Origin: WLWS01 sp965243105
GTDB lineage: Bacteria > Pseudomonadota > Gammaproteobacteria > Eutrophobiales > Eutrophobiaceae
DNA: 64,000 nt
Assembly (NCBI GenBank): GCA_965243105.1
Contig: CBDEUC010000003.1
Span: 2,480,001-2,544,000, forward strand
Reading direction: 5' to 3'
Positions within the stretch are counted from its first letter, which is position 1, and every line of letters starts with the position of its first letter. A model generated the notes under the pieces. That model worked only from the letters and a program-made list of their open reading frames with translations, searched no databases and had not been told where the DNA came from. Made by a program: the position numbers and the translations under genes. Positions 35,610 to 44,614 of this stretch are shown in pieces.

Positions 35610-36893
35610 ATGACTCCGCTTGATGTATTGAGTAAACATACCAGCAGCGCCATTGAGTCCAGGCAGTTTGGCAAGACATTACATAATGCGCTTTGCGAAT
35701 TGATTGATTGTCTCGGGCTTGCCATTACAGTCAGGGACGACGGCGAAAGTTCCTACCTGGTATATTTTATTCACAGCAATGGAGAGGAAGTACTTCCATT
35801 AAAGGGGAAGCTTTCTGATTGCCTGAAAAGTGATACACAGGTTTCTAACATTGCCCTCAATTCCTGGACCGCCTTTGAACGATACGAGTTCCGGGCGAAA
35901 AACGATGTAACAGCAGAAATACAGGGTTACGAATCTGTCGCCAGGATTGCCTGGCAACTGGGCGGATACTCGACCTATGACATTCTTCTATTTTCCATTG
36001 GAGATTCCGGGTACAGCGGAGTCGTTTCTGAATACCTGCAAATGGCGGTCAACCTGCTGGCCACGGGTATATTGCGCCGCGTGGAAAACACCGAGCTTTC
36101 AAAGGCAGAAGGCTGGATAAACAAGGAGCTTGAGGAGATTGCGAAACTGCAGGAAACCCTGCGACCCGATATCCTTGACGATATAAGGGGTGCGGAGTTT
36201 GCAGTTCATGCCGAGGCATACCGATATGCAGGTGGAGATTATTATGACGTGGCAAACCTGAATCACTTCAGTGAAGAGAGCCAGGCTTCGGATTCGGGTG
36301 ATATGTTCAGTCTGGCAATAGCCGACGTGTCCGGACATGGTCCATCTGCGGTACTCGAACTTGCCATGCTGGACGCGATCTTGAGAACATACAGCACAAG
36401 CCAGGCTTTCCTGGGTGAATCCCGGGGTCCTGACACTGTCGCGACTTACGTGAATCGTAATATGTTTACCCGTCGCTCAAGGGCGACTTTCACTACGGCA
36501 ATATTCAGCGTTTTTAATCCGGAAACCAGGATCCTCAGTCATTCATGCGCGGGTCATCCAGCACCAATATGGAAAAAGGCCGATACCCGGCAGACCATTG
36601 AGTTACTGGTTACGGAAGACATCCCTATTTGTGTACTGCAGGACTACCAGTGGTCAAGAATGGAAACCAGCATCGCACCCGGGGACATCATGGTTTTTTA
36701 TACCGATGGCATTACGGAAAGCCGCAGTGATGATGGCTCGTTGTTTGGCACTTGTCGCCTTGTTGAGGCCGTGGATAAAGCACCACCCGAGCCACAGGCT
36801 GTAATCGACTCCGTTCTCGAGTCTGTAAACCATTTTACTTCAAATGCGGAAAGCGAAGATGATGTGACCTTGCTGGCGGTAAAGTACAACTAG
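35610..36893 (+). CDS. SpoIIE/RsbU-type PP2C phosphatase with N-terminal sensor
   Basis: A 427-residue cytoplasmic regulator. Residues 1-165 look like a GAF-type sensory domain; 170-425 form a PP2C-like Ser/Thr phosphatase with metal-binding residues in GGDYYD (208-213), DVSGHG (239-244) and FYTDGITE (D366). Such enzymes usually dephosphorylate an anti-sigma antagonist. No antagonist or switch kinase is adjacent, so the target is elsewhere. No receiver domain is present. The ATG has no strong ribosome-binding site. Confidence 0.88.
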   Translation: MTPLDVLSKHTSSAIESRQFGKTLHNALCELIDCLGLAITVRDDGESSYLVYFIHSNGEEVLPLKGKLSDCLKSDTQVSNIALNSWTAFERYEFRAKNDVTAEIQGYESVARIAWQLGGYSTYDILLFSIGDSGYSGVVSEYLQMAVNLLATGILRRVENTELSKAEGWINKELEEIAKLQETLRPDILDDIRGAEFAVHAEAYRYAGGDYYDVANLNHFSEESQASDSGDMFSLAIADVSGHGPSAVLELAMLDAILRTYSTSQAFLGESRGPDTVATYVNRNMFTRRSRATFTTAIFSVFNPETRILSHSCAGHPAPIWKKADTRQTIELLVTEDIPICVLQDYQWSRMETSIAPGDIMVFYTDGITESRSDDGSLFGTCRLVEAVDKAPPEPQAVIDSVLESVNHFTSNAESEDDVTLLAVKYN

Positions 36894-37036
36894 CTCCCGG
36901 TACTTCGCCTCGCAGCTCTTCAGATGAAATGGAAAACAATCACTACCTTTCTGAATTAGTTACTTCAAGTTTTGTGACATGGAAATAAGTGTTAGCATGA
37001 TTTCTTCCTGAACGAGAAATAAAAGGAAAATAATTT

Positions 37037-37534
37037 ATGGCGACTATCACACTTCATGGGCACGCGACAAACACCAACGGTGACCTGCCCGTAGTCGACA
37101 GTATTGCACCGGACTTCACCCTGGTAGATGGCGACTTAAACGACGTTTCGCTCGGTGATTTTCGAGGTAAAAGCAAGTTACTAAACATTGTGCCGAGCCT
37201 GGATACTCCTGTGTGTGCCGCATCGACCAGGAAATTTAATGAAGTCAGTTCGGACTATCCGGATACTGTATTCCTGACTATTTCCGCTGATTTACCTTTT
37301 GCGATGAAACGCTTTTGTTCAGTTGAAGGTGTTGATAACGTCATTCCCCTGGCCATGATGAGGTCTAACAAGTTTGCCTCGGACTACGGGGTGCTCATTG
37401 TTGATGGGCCAATGTGTGGCATAACGGCGAGGGCAATTGTCGTACTGGACAATGAAAACCGGGTATTACACACGGAATTGGTGCGAGAGCTTGGTGACCA
37501 GCCGGATTACGACGCAGCACTGGCGAAACTTTAA
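37037..37534 (+). CDS. tpx: Thiol peroxidase (atypical 2-Cys peroxiredoxin)
   Basis: Periplasmic or cytoplasmic reduction of hydrogen peroxide and lipid peroxides using thioredoxin. The 165-residue protein has the Tpx pattern PSLDTPVC with peroxidatic Cys 60 and resolving Cys 94 (KRFCSVEGV), and no signal peptide. AAGGA lies before the ATG. It precedes a RidA-like gene by 44 bp on the same strand and may share its transcript. Confidence 0.96.
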   Translation: MATITLHGHATNTNGDLPVVDSIAPDFTLVDGDLNDVSLGDFRGKSKLLNIVPSLDTPVCAASTRKFNEVSSDYPDTVFLTISADLPFAMKRFCSVEGVDNVIPLAMMRSNKFASDYGVLIVDGPMCGITARAIVVLDNENRVLHTELVRELGDQPDYDAALAKL

Positions 37535-37578
37535 CCTGCAGCAATTGATGTTGTAACTGGCTGAAGAAGGAGCATGGA

Positions 37579-37989
37579 ATGAAAAAAGTACCCGTAAATA
37601 ATCAAAAGGCACCCGACCTCGGCAAGGTATTTAACTGGGGATTAAAAGTCAGCGATTTCAGTGAACTGTTCTTTGTCTCCGGTCACGGTGCAATGAACCC
37701 GGATTTCAGCGTTGAATGTGCGGGTGATCCCGGGGGGCAGGCACGTTTCATCTTTGAACAGGTGAAAGAGTACCTCGCAGAGAATGACTATAGCCTTGAC
37801 GAGGTTGTGCAAATAAAACTCACCATTACAAAAGATGTCACGGAAGAGCAGTTTCATGATGTCGTGCAGGTTTACGAAGAGTACATGAAAGATATCCCGG
37901 TGCGTCCTACCGGCGGCACCATGCGCGTGGTGGACAGGCTGGCTTTTCCCGGCATGATGGTGGAATTTGAATTCCTGGCAGCAAAGTAA
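37579..37989 (+). CDS. RidA/YjgF-family protein lacking the catalytic Arg
   Basis: A 136-residue trimer-forming RidA fold. Canonical RidA deaminates reactive enamines using an Arg in a PxRxxVxV context near the C terminus; here that segment reads RPTGGTMRVV, so Gly replaces the Arg. It therefore belongs to a Rid subgroup with a different or unknown role. GAAGGAG gives a strong ribosome-binding site. It lies between tpx and a small cytochrome gene, which starts 18 bp after its stop. Confidence 0.85.
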   Translation: MKKVPVNNQKAPDLGKVFNWGLKVSDFSELFFVSGHGAMNPDFSVECAGDPGGQARFIFEQVKEYLAENDYSLDEVVQIKLTITKDVTEEQFHDVVQVYEEYMKDIPVRPTGGTMRVVDRLAFPGMMVEFEFLAAK

Positions 37990-38007
37990 CAAAAAGGCAA
38001 CAAATTG

Positions 38008-38451
38008 ATGAAACGGTTTATTCACTTTCGAGGCCTGGTAAGCAGGTGTGCCTTTATTTTTCTGTGCATGCAGGTCCAGGCAAGTGATGAAGTCGGCACC
38101 GCAAGTGTTCTTGAAACAATGGAAAACATTATTGTTCCAGCCTCTGATACGCTCTGGGGAGTTGATGATCCACAAACCGGGGAAGACTGGCAGCGTCTTG
38201 AGACGGCCGCTGGCGCCCTGGTAAATGCGGGACAGGCAATAAAGCAGGGGGGTAGTGGGCCGAGTGATGCGGCCTGGGCATCAGAGGCCCAGTGGCAGGA
38301 ACTGGTGTCATCAATGATACAGGCTGCTGCCAGTGCACAGACTGCGGTGAAAGAGAAAAACCTGGATGCACTGCTTGACGCGGGAGATGAGCTCTATCCG
38401 CCCTGCGAAAGCTGTCACAAGCTGTTTAACCCCGCGGTAGTGAACCAGTAA
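38008..38451 (+). CDS. Cytochrome c'-like exported heme protein
   Basis: A 147-residue protein with an N-terminal export signal (cleavage near QVQA, residue 26) and a helical body ending in a heme c motif C-E-S-C-H (C133, C136, H137) close to the C terminus, as in class II cytochromes (cytochrome c'). Such proteins bind NO or carry electrons. The ATG at 38008 directly follows a TTG; AAGG lies upstream. It is the last gene of a probable tpx - RidA - cytochrome unit. Confidence 0.8.
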   Translation: MKRFIHFRGLVSRCAFIFLCMQVQASDEVGTASVLETMENIIVPASDTLWGVDDPQTGEDWQRLETAAGALVNAGQAIKQGGSGPSDAAWASEAQWQELVSSMIQAAASAQTAVKEKNLDALLDAGDELYPPCESCHKLFNPAVVNQ

Positions 38452-38461
38452 GCAACTGCTT

Positions 38462-39643
38462 TTAGTCGATTGTATTCCCGGGAACGCGTACCAGGCCTTC
38501 CATGAGCACACGGGCGCTCCGGCCCATGCTGACTTTCTCCACCAGCCATTTTCCTGAATCATTCCTGCAGGTTGCGCCGACCTTGAGCGTTCCCGAGGGA
38601 TGACCAAAGGTGACACTGCTTCGTTCACCTCCGCCAGCCGCGAGGTTAACCAGGGTACCGGGAATACTGGCTGCCGTGCCGATGGCCACTGCAGCGGTTC
38701 CCATCATGGCGTGGTGTAATTTGCCCATGGAAAGCGCGCGCACGTTCAGATCAATATCTGCTGAGGACACCTGCTTGCCACTGGACGCCCTGTAATCTGC
38801 CGGTGGTGCAACAAACGCAACCTTGGGCACGTGCTGGCTTTTCTCAGCACCAGCCAGGTCATTAAACAAACCCATCATCATTCCGCCGTGGGCGCGAATA
38901 GTTTCAAACCGTGCCAACGCTTCGGGATCGCCATTGATTGCGTCCTGTAACTCGGTTCCGCTGTAGCCAATGTCTGCTGCATTAAGAAAAATGCTCGGTA
39001 TTCCGGAATTGATCAGGGTGGCATCAAGGGTCCCTATCCCTGGCACCTCAATTGAATCCACCAGGTTTCCAGTAGGGAACATCTCTTCCGAGGGGTCTAC
39101 GGGTTCGAGAAAATCAATTCCAACCTCTGCTGCTGGAAATGTCACCCCATCAAGTTCGAAGTCACCTGTCTCCTGTACCTCACCATTCGTAATTGGCACA
39201 TGGGCGATAATGGTCTTTTGAATATTGACCTGGAAAATGCGTACCTCCGCAGTACCGTTTTCCGGGATTCGACCAGGCTCGACCAGCCCGTTGCTTATGG
39301 CAAAGGGGCCGACCGCGGCTGACAGGTTGCCACAATTTCCGCCCCAGTCGACGAAGGGTTCGTCTATGGATACCTGGCCAAACAGGTAATCCACATCATG
39401 ATCGGGCTTGTCGCTTTTACACAGGATCACGGCCTTGCTGGTGCTCGACGTTGCGCCTCCCATACCGTCGGTGTGCTTGCCATAGGGATCAGGGCTTCCA
39501 ATAACCCGCATCAGGAAGCTGTTCCTGGCTTCACCTGCTGCGCGTGCTGATTCGGGTAAGTCGTCGCGAAGGAAAAATACCCCCTTGCTTGTACCACCTC
39601 GCATGTAGGTGGCGGGAACGCGGACTTGGGCTGGATGGCTCAT
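38462..39643 (-). CDS. prpF: 2-methylaconitate cis-trans isomerase PrpF
   Basis: Works with AcnD in the 2-methylcitrate cycle of propionate breakdown, isomerising 2-methylaconitate. The 393-residue diaminopimelate-epimerase-like fold begins with PATYMRGGTSKGVFF and keeps DWGGNCGNLSAAVGPFA and SSVTFGHPSG, typical of PrpF. It starts 11 bp after the acnD stop, so the two form an operon. The usual neighbours prpB and prpC are not in the window. Confidence 0.95.
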   Translation of the reverse strand: MSHPAQVRVPATYMRGGTSKGVFFLRDDLPESARAAGEARNSFLMRVIGSPDPYGKHTDGMGGATSSTSKAVILCKSDKPDHDVDYLFGQVSIDEPFVDWGGNCGNLSAAVGPFAISNGLVEPGRIPENGTAEVRIFQVNIQKTIIAHVPITNGEVQETGDFELDGVTFPAAEVGIDFLEPVDPSEEMFPTGNLVDSIEVPGIGTLDATLINSGIPSIFLNAADIGYSGTELQDAINGDPEALARFETIRAHGGMMMGLFNDLAGAEKSQHVPKVAFVAPPADYRASSGKQVSSADIDLNVRALSMGKLHHAMMGTAAVAIGTAASIPGTLVNLAAGGGERSSVTFGHPSGTLKVGATCRNDSGKWLVEKVSMGRSARVLMEGLVRVPGNTID

Positions 39644-39654
39644 GCAATATTGTC

Positions 39655-42267
39655 TCAGGCAGCGGTGGAATCAAGAAAATCCTGGGCGAAGCGTTGCAAA
39701 ACACCACCGGCAGTATAAACGGTTAACTCTTCCTCGGTATCAAGACGGCAGGTGACATTTATCATGACACTGGATCCGTCCCGTCTTGTCATTTCCACCA
39801 CCAGCTTTGAAGCGGGTGCGATATTTCCCGTCACCGTAAAAGTTTCGCTGCCATCAATTTTATAGGTCTCACGTGTTTCACCACTTGTGAACTGCAGCGG
39901 TAACACGCCCATGCCGACAAGGTTGGTACGGTGAATACGTTCAAAACCTTCGGCGATAATGGCCTGCACACCCGCCAGGCGCACACCCTTGGCGGCCCAG
40001 TCGCGCGATGAACCCTGCCCATAGTCAGCACCAGCAATAATACAAAGAGCCTGGTTCCTGTCCATGTAGGTTTCAATCGCTTCCCACATACGCATTTGTT
40101 TACCTTCGGGTTCGAGTCGTGCCAGTGAACCCTGCATCACCTCGCCATCGTCATCCAGGCACATTTCGTTTAACAATTTTGGGTTGGCAAAAGTTGCGCG
40201 CTGCGCAGTCAGGTGGTCGCCACGATGGGTAGCATAGGAATTAAAGTCTTCTTCCGGCAGACCCATGCTGGCGAGGTATTCACCGGCAGCGGAGCTTGCC
40301 AGGATAGCATTTGAGGGCGAGAGGTGGTCAGTGGTGATGTTATCACCCAGTACCGCCAGCGGGCGCATATCCTTGAGAGAGCGTTCTCCGGCCAGTGCTC
40401 CTTCCCAGTAGGGAGGCCGGCGTATGTAGGTGCTTTTGGGTCGCCAGTCATAAAGTGGGCTACTGGCAGGTTCAATCTTGCCGAGATCAAACATCGGGAT
40501 ATAGACGGAGCGGAATTGTTCGGGTTTTACAAATTCATTCACAATGGCATCTATTTCTTCATCGGAAGGCCAGATATCCTTGAGCGTGATGGAATTTCCA
40601 TTCGCGTCCTGTCCCAGCTCATCCTGCTCAATGTCAAATCGAACCGTGCCCGCTATGGCATAGGCAACAACCAGTGGTGGCGAGGCCAGGAATGCCTGCC
40701 TGGCATAGGGATGAATGCGACCGTCAAAATTTCGATTGCCCGAGAGCACCGCCGTGGCATAAACATCGCGATCAATAATTTCCTGCTGGATAACAGGGTC
40801 CAGGGCCCCGCTCATGCCATTACATGTGGTGCAGGCATAGGCCACGATTCCAAAGCCCAGTTTTTCCAGCTCATTTAGCAGGCCTGCTTCTTCAAGGTAG
40901 AGTTTTGCGACTTTTGAGCCCGGTGCAAAGGAAGATTTCACCCATGGCTTGCGAACCAGTCCCAGTTCATTGGCCTTTTGTGCAAGTAAACCCGCTGCTA
41001 CAACATTGCGAGGATTTGAAGTGTTTGTGCAACTGGTGATGGCTGCAATGATCACCGCGCCGTCAGGCAATTTGCCTTCTTCTTCCTCTGCCCTGGTCCT
41101 GTCCAGGTTAACCGCTATACCTTTCTCCGCAAGAGCAGAAGTTGGCAGACGCCTGTGCGGGTTGGATGGTCCTGCCATGTTTCGCTCAACCGTGGACAGG
41201 TCAAACTGCAGGACCCGCTCATATTCTGCTGCGGAAAGTTCGCTTGCCCATAATCCTGCGGCCCTGGCATAGTTCTCTACCAGTTTTACCTGCTCGGCAT
41301 CGCGCCCGGTCAGGTTGAGATAGTCAATGGTCTGCTCATCAATGTAGAACATTGCCGCTGATGCGCCATACTCAGGAGTCATGTTGGAAATTGTGGCTCG
41401 ATCGCCAATGGTGAGTTTGCTGGCGCCATCACCATAAAATTCAACGTAGGAAGACACGACACGTTCGCCACGCAGAAACTCCGTAATTGCAAGCACGATA
41501 TCGGTGGCAGTTATGCCAGGCTTACGTTCGCCAATGAGTTCTACCCCCACGATTTCAGGCAGACGCATCATTGAGGGCCTCCCCAGCATGACGGTCTCTG
41601 CTTCAAGACCACCGACACCAATCGCAATTACGCCAAGCGCATCCACGTGGGGTGTGTGGCTGTCGGTACCAACACAGGTGTCCGGAAAAGCAATTCCATC
41701 CCTTACCTGGATCACCGGGGACATTTTCTCAAGGTTGATTTGATGCATGATGCCATTACCGGCTGGAATAACATCCACGTTCCGGAATGCAGTCTTGGTC
41801 CATTCAATGAAATGAAAGCGATCTTCATTTCGGCGCTCTTCAATAGCGCGATTTTTTTCAAAAGCATCCGGGTCAAACCCGGCTGCTTCCACCGCGAGAG
41901 AGTGATCAACGATAAGCTGGGTGGGCACCACGGGATTCACATCGGCAGGGTCACCACCTTTATCGGCAATGGCATCACGCAAGCCGGCAAGATCGACCAG
42001 CGCCGTTTGACCGAGAATATCGTGGCAGACTACGCGTGCAGGATACCAGGGAAAGTCGATTTCCCTTTTGCGCTCGATGATTTGTTCCAGGTACGCGCCC
42101 AGTTGATCGGGATCGCAACGTCGCACCAGCTGTTCTGCCAGGATACGCGATGTGTAGGGTAAACTCCTGTAGGCCCCCGGCTTGATCTCATCCACAGCAG
42201 TCCGGGTGTCAAAATAATCCAGCTCGGTGCCGGGAAGGGAAATGCGGTACCTGGAATTGGTCTTCAT
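39655..42267 (-). CDS. acnD: Fe/S-dependent 2-methylisocitrate dehydratase AcnD
   Basis: Aconitase-superfamily enzyme that dehydrates 2-methylcitrate to 2-methylaconitate for propionate use. The 870-residue protein has the 4Fe-4S ligands in ITSCTNTSNP and ACTTCNG, plus DYGQGSSRDWAAKG in the C-terminal swivel domain. The close link to prpF marks it as AcnD rather than housekeeping AcnA. Two near-identical palindromes with TGTCGACA core stand before the start, suggesting repression by a GntR-type regulator. First gene of the acnD-prpF operon. Confidence 0.94.
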   Translation of the reverse strand: MKTNSRYRISLPGTELDYFDTRTAVDEIKPGAYRSLPYTSRILAEQLVRRCDPDQLGAYLEQIIERKREIDFPWYPARVVCHDILGQTALVDLAGLRDAIADKGGDPADVNPVVPTQLIVDHSLAVEAAGFDPDAFEKNRAIEERRNEDRFHFIEWTKTAFRNVDVIPAGNGIMHQINLEKMSPVIQVRDGIAFPDTCVGTDSHTPHVDALGVIAIGVGGLEAETVMLGRPSMMRLPEIVGVELIGERKPGITATDIVLAITEFLRGERVVSSYVEFYGDGASKLTIGDRATISNMTPEYGASAAMFYIDEQTIDYLNLTGRDAEQVKLVENYARAAGLWASELSAAEYERVLQFDLSTVERNMAGPSNPHRRLPTSALAEKGIAVNLDRTRAEEEEGKLPDGAVIIAAITSCTNTSNPRNVVAAGLLAQKANELGLVRKPWVKSSFAPGSKVAKLYLEEAGLLNELEKLGFGIVAYACTTCNGMSGALDPVIQQEIIDRDVYATAVLSGNRNFDGRIHPYARQAFLASPPLVVAYAIAGTVRFDIEQDELGQDANGNSITLKDIWPSDEEIDAIVNEFVKPEQFRSVYIPMFDLGKIEPASSPLYDWRPKSTYIRRPPYWEGALAGERSLKDMRPLAVLGDNITTDHLSPSNAILASSAAGEYLASMGLPEEDFNSYATHRGDHLTAQRATFANPKLLNEMCLDDDGEVMQGSLARLEPEGKQMRMWEAIETYMDRNQALCIIAGADYGQGSSRDWAAKGVRLAGVQAIIAEGFERIHRTNLVGMGVLPLQFTSGETRETYKIDGSETFTVTGNIAPASKLVVEMTRRDGSSVMINVTCRLDTEEELTVYTAGGVLQRFAQDFLDSTAA

Positions 42268-42277
42268 AAAACTTCAA

Positions 42278-42289
42278 ATTGTCGACATT
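42278..42289. promoter_or_regulatory. Palindromic operator candidate, proximal
   Basis: ATTGTCGACATT, one base off the distal palindrome, lies 10 bases upstream of the acnD start codon where it would block the ribosome site or promoter. The symmetric core resembles GntR-family operators. Confidence 0.55.
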
Positions 42290-42339
42290 TAAAGGAAATA
42301 TTAGAAAATAATTCGCGAATACTAACAATATTCCCAATA

Positions 42340-42351
42340 ATTGTCGACAAT
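42340..42351. promoter_or_regulatory. Palindromic operator candidate, distal
   Basis: Perfect palindrome ATTGTCGACAAT, 62 bases from the proximal copy (about six helical turns), so two dimers could bind the same face of DNA. It lies on the acnD side of the divergent acnD/cheR region. Confidence 0.6.
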
Positions 42352-42573
42352 GTTGGTATTTTTGATCTTTCTCCCGGTGTTCGTCCGCAGCGCTGCATAA
42401 CATCGAAAGCAGCAGGATTTCCAGCCACGTCAGGCCAGGAAGATGCGCAGCGAAGGGTCGCCGCCAGGCCCTGTAGGCAAATACACGCTTCGCAGCGCTT
42501 TAGTTTTTACCGTCGCTACCGATATGCAGGTAAATAGAATTTTTACAGGCATATCGTCCGTCATAGCTGGTCA

Positions 42574-43434
42574 TTGAACGTGGGCATACCATTGGAAAAT
42601 CAACTCGAATTTACTGACCAGCAATTCAACAAGCTGAGAAGTCTTCTTCACCAGGAAGCAGGAATAGCCCTGGCAGACATCAAGAAAGAATTGATGTATG
42701 GAAGGCTATTCAGGCGAATCAGGAACCTGAACCTGTCCGGCTTTGATGATTATCTTTCATTACTTGAACACAAGCCGGAACAGGAGATGGGGGATTTTAT
42801 CAATTCCATCACTACCAATCTCACCGGTTTTTTCCGCGAAGAACATCATTTTCATTACCTGCAAAATGAAGTATTGCCCTGGATATACCAACGTCACCGC
42901 ATCGACAAGCGTATCAGGATATGGTCGGCGGGCTGCTCCACGGGAGAAGAACCCTACAGCATTGCCATGGCGCTGCTTGAAAGCATTCCTGAACCACAAA
43001 AGTGGGACATACAGATCCTGGCCACAGACATAGACTCCCAGGTTATCTCGACAGCGTCTTTCGGTATCTACGGTGCCGGTGCCATCGCTAAAATTTCTCC
43101 CCGGCGAAAGCAGCGCTGGTTTGAGCAAGCGGGCCAGGAAGAGGGTGGGAAAATGATAATAAAAAAGGAAGTAAGGAACCTGGTTACATTCAAGCGCCTG
43201 AACCTGGTAGATGATTGGGCAATGAGAAACAAATTTGACGTTATCTTTTGCAGAAACGTGGTGATCTACTTTGACAGGAAAACGAAATGCAGGCTTTTTG
43301 CCCGCTTTGCAGAACATAGCTGCCCCGGTGGATTCCTGTTTATCGGGCATTCCGAGTCCCTGTTTGATCTCAATGATAGTTTTAAACTGATTGGTAACAC
43401 GGTTTATCGAAAAACCGGCACGGACAATAAATAA
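42574..43434 (+). CDS. cheR: CheR-type protein-glutamate methyltransferase
   Basis: Uses S-adenosylmethionine to methylate Glu residues of chemoreceptors or receptor-like proteins. The 286-residue protein has the N-terminal helical CheR domain and the SAM domain with IWSAGCSTGEEPYSIAM, ILATDID and FDVIFCRNVVIYFD. The start is not certain: the frame opens at TTG (42574) with GTG (42580) close behind, and no clear ribosome-binding site. It is followed after 38 bp by cheB; no receptor, CheA or CheW is in the window. Confidence 0.92.
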   Translation: MNVGIPLENQLEFTDQQFNKLRSLLHQEAGIALADIKKELMYGRLFRRIRNLNLSGFDDYLSLLEHKPEQEMGDFINSITTNLTGFFREEHHFHYLQNEVLPWIYQRHRIDKRIRIWSAGCSTGEEPYSIAMALLESIPEPQKWDIQILATDIDSQVISTASFGIYGAGAIAKISPRRKQRWFEQAGQEEGGKMIIKKEVRNLVTFKRLNLVDDWAMRNKFDVIFCRNVVIYFDRKTKCRLFARFAEHSCPGGFLFIGHSESLFDLNDSFKLIGNTVYRKTGTDNK

Positions 43435-43472
43435 GATACTTATTGTTTAACAACTTGAACAAGAAAAAGAAA

Positions 43473-44573
43473 ATGGGAAAGAGCATAAAAGTATTGATAG
43501 TCGACGATTCTATCCTCGTCAGGAAACTGATGCAGCGCATCCTGGAAAAGGACGGTGACCTGGAAGTCGTGGGAACTGCGGAAGACGCCTTTGTCGCCCT
43601 GGAAATGATTAACAGGCTAAAGCCCGATGTACTGACCCTTGATGTCGAAATGCCAGGGATGAATGGCATCACTTTCCTGTCCAGGTTGATGCAATCGAAT
43701 CCCCTGCCTGTGGTAATGGTCTCCTCCCTGACTGAAAAGAATGCGGATATCACACTGCAGGCGCTGGAACTTGGTGCAGTTGAATTTGTGACAAAACCAA
43801 GGGTTGATGTTGCTGCGACGCTTGATGGATATTCCAGTGAATTGATTCGTAAAATCAAGATCGCCTCAAAAGCAAATATAGTGGCGAGACATACTCGGGC
43901 GAGGCAAGCACCGGCGAATGCCAGAATCAAGACAACCTCTTTTCGTCGATCTTTAACGTCGCAGGACAGGCTCGATGAAGCCGATTATCCTGCCCCCTAT
44001 GAACTAATCGCTATCGGTGCTTCGACTGGTGGCACTGAGGCGATTCGTGAAATCCTTCACGTGATGCCACGGACGGCGCCAGCCATCGTTATCACTCAGC
44101 ACATCCCGGAAGGTTTCAGCGGAGTGTTTGCCAGGCGTCTCGATTCAATCACCGAGATGAATGTGTGCCAGGTCGAAGGTGAAGAACAAATTTGCGAGGG
44201 TAACGTTTACATAGCACCCGGTAATCGACATCTCTCGATTGTTAAGCAGGGAAACAGGTTGTCCTGCAAGTTGACAGCGGGTAAACCGGTTAATTACCAC
44301 ATTCCATCTGTAGAGGTTCTGTTTCGTTCTGTTGCAAGGTATGTCGGCAAGAATGCGATCGGCGTGATGCTCACCGGGATGGGCAGTGATGGTGCAGATG
44401 CACTCAGGGAAATGCGGCAGACCGGTGCCCTGACAATTGCCCAGGATGAGCAAAGCAGCGTGGTCTGGGGTATGCCGGGAGAAGCTGTTTCAAGGGGTGC
44501 GGTTGATATCGTCCTGCCCCTGAATGAAATTTCTACAAAGCTACTTCGTGCTTCACGAAGACTGGCGGCATAA
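43473..44573 (+). CDS. cheB: CheB-type methylesterase response regulator
   Basis: Demethylates or deamidates receptors when its receiver domain is phosphorylated. From the ATG at 43473 the protein is 366 residues: receiver domain with D11, D12 and phospho-acceptor D57 (LTLDVEMPG), a basic linker near 130-160, and the esterase domain with S184 (IGASTGGT), TQHIPEGFS and GMGSDGADAL. The ATG is preferred over an upstream TTG at 43443. Paired with cheR but isolated from other chemotaxis genes, so it may serve a distant array or a non-chemotaxis pathway. Confidence 0.93.
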   Translation: MGKSIKVLIVDDSILVRKLMQRILEKDGDLEVVGTAEDAFVALEMINRLKPDVLTLDVEMPGMNGITFLSRLMQSNPLPVVMVSSLTEKNADITLQALELGAVEFVTKPRVDVAATLDGYSSELIRKIKIASKANIVARHTRARQAPANARIKTTSFRRSLTSQDRLDEADYPAPYELIAIGASTGGTEAIREILHVMPRTAPAIVITQHIPEGFSGVFARRLDSITEMNVCQVEGEEQICEGNVYIAPGNRHLSIVKQGNRLSCKLTAGKPVNYHIPSVEVLFRSVARYVGKNAIGVMLTGMGSDGADALREMRQTGALTIAQDEQSSVVWGMPGEAVSRGAVDIVLPLNEISTKLLRASRRLAA

Positions 44574-44575
44574 AT

Positions 44576-44596
44576 GCCCTGAAGGAAATCAGGGGC
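44576..44596 (+). terminator. Short stem-loop after cheB
   Basis: GCCCTGA/TCAGGGGC stem with a six-base loop and one bulge, followed by TTTA. A weak terminator candidate in the 41-bp gap between cheB and the convergent monooxygenase. Confidence 0.45.
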
Positions 44597-44614
44597 TTTA
44601 CCAGTATAGCGTCG

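Larger units (their letters stand above)
42268..42573. other. Divergent intergenic region acnD/cheR
   Basis: About 300 bp. The acnD-proximal 90 bp are A/T-rich and hold the two palindromes. The cheR-proximal part is G/C-richer, contains GCAGCG/CGCTGC-like short repeats, and shows no clear promoter or RNA. Confidence 0.5.
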
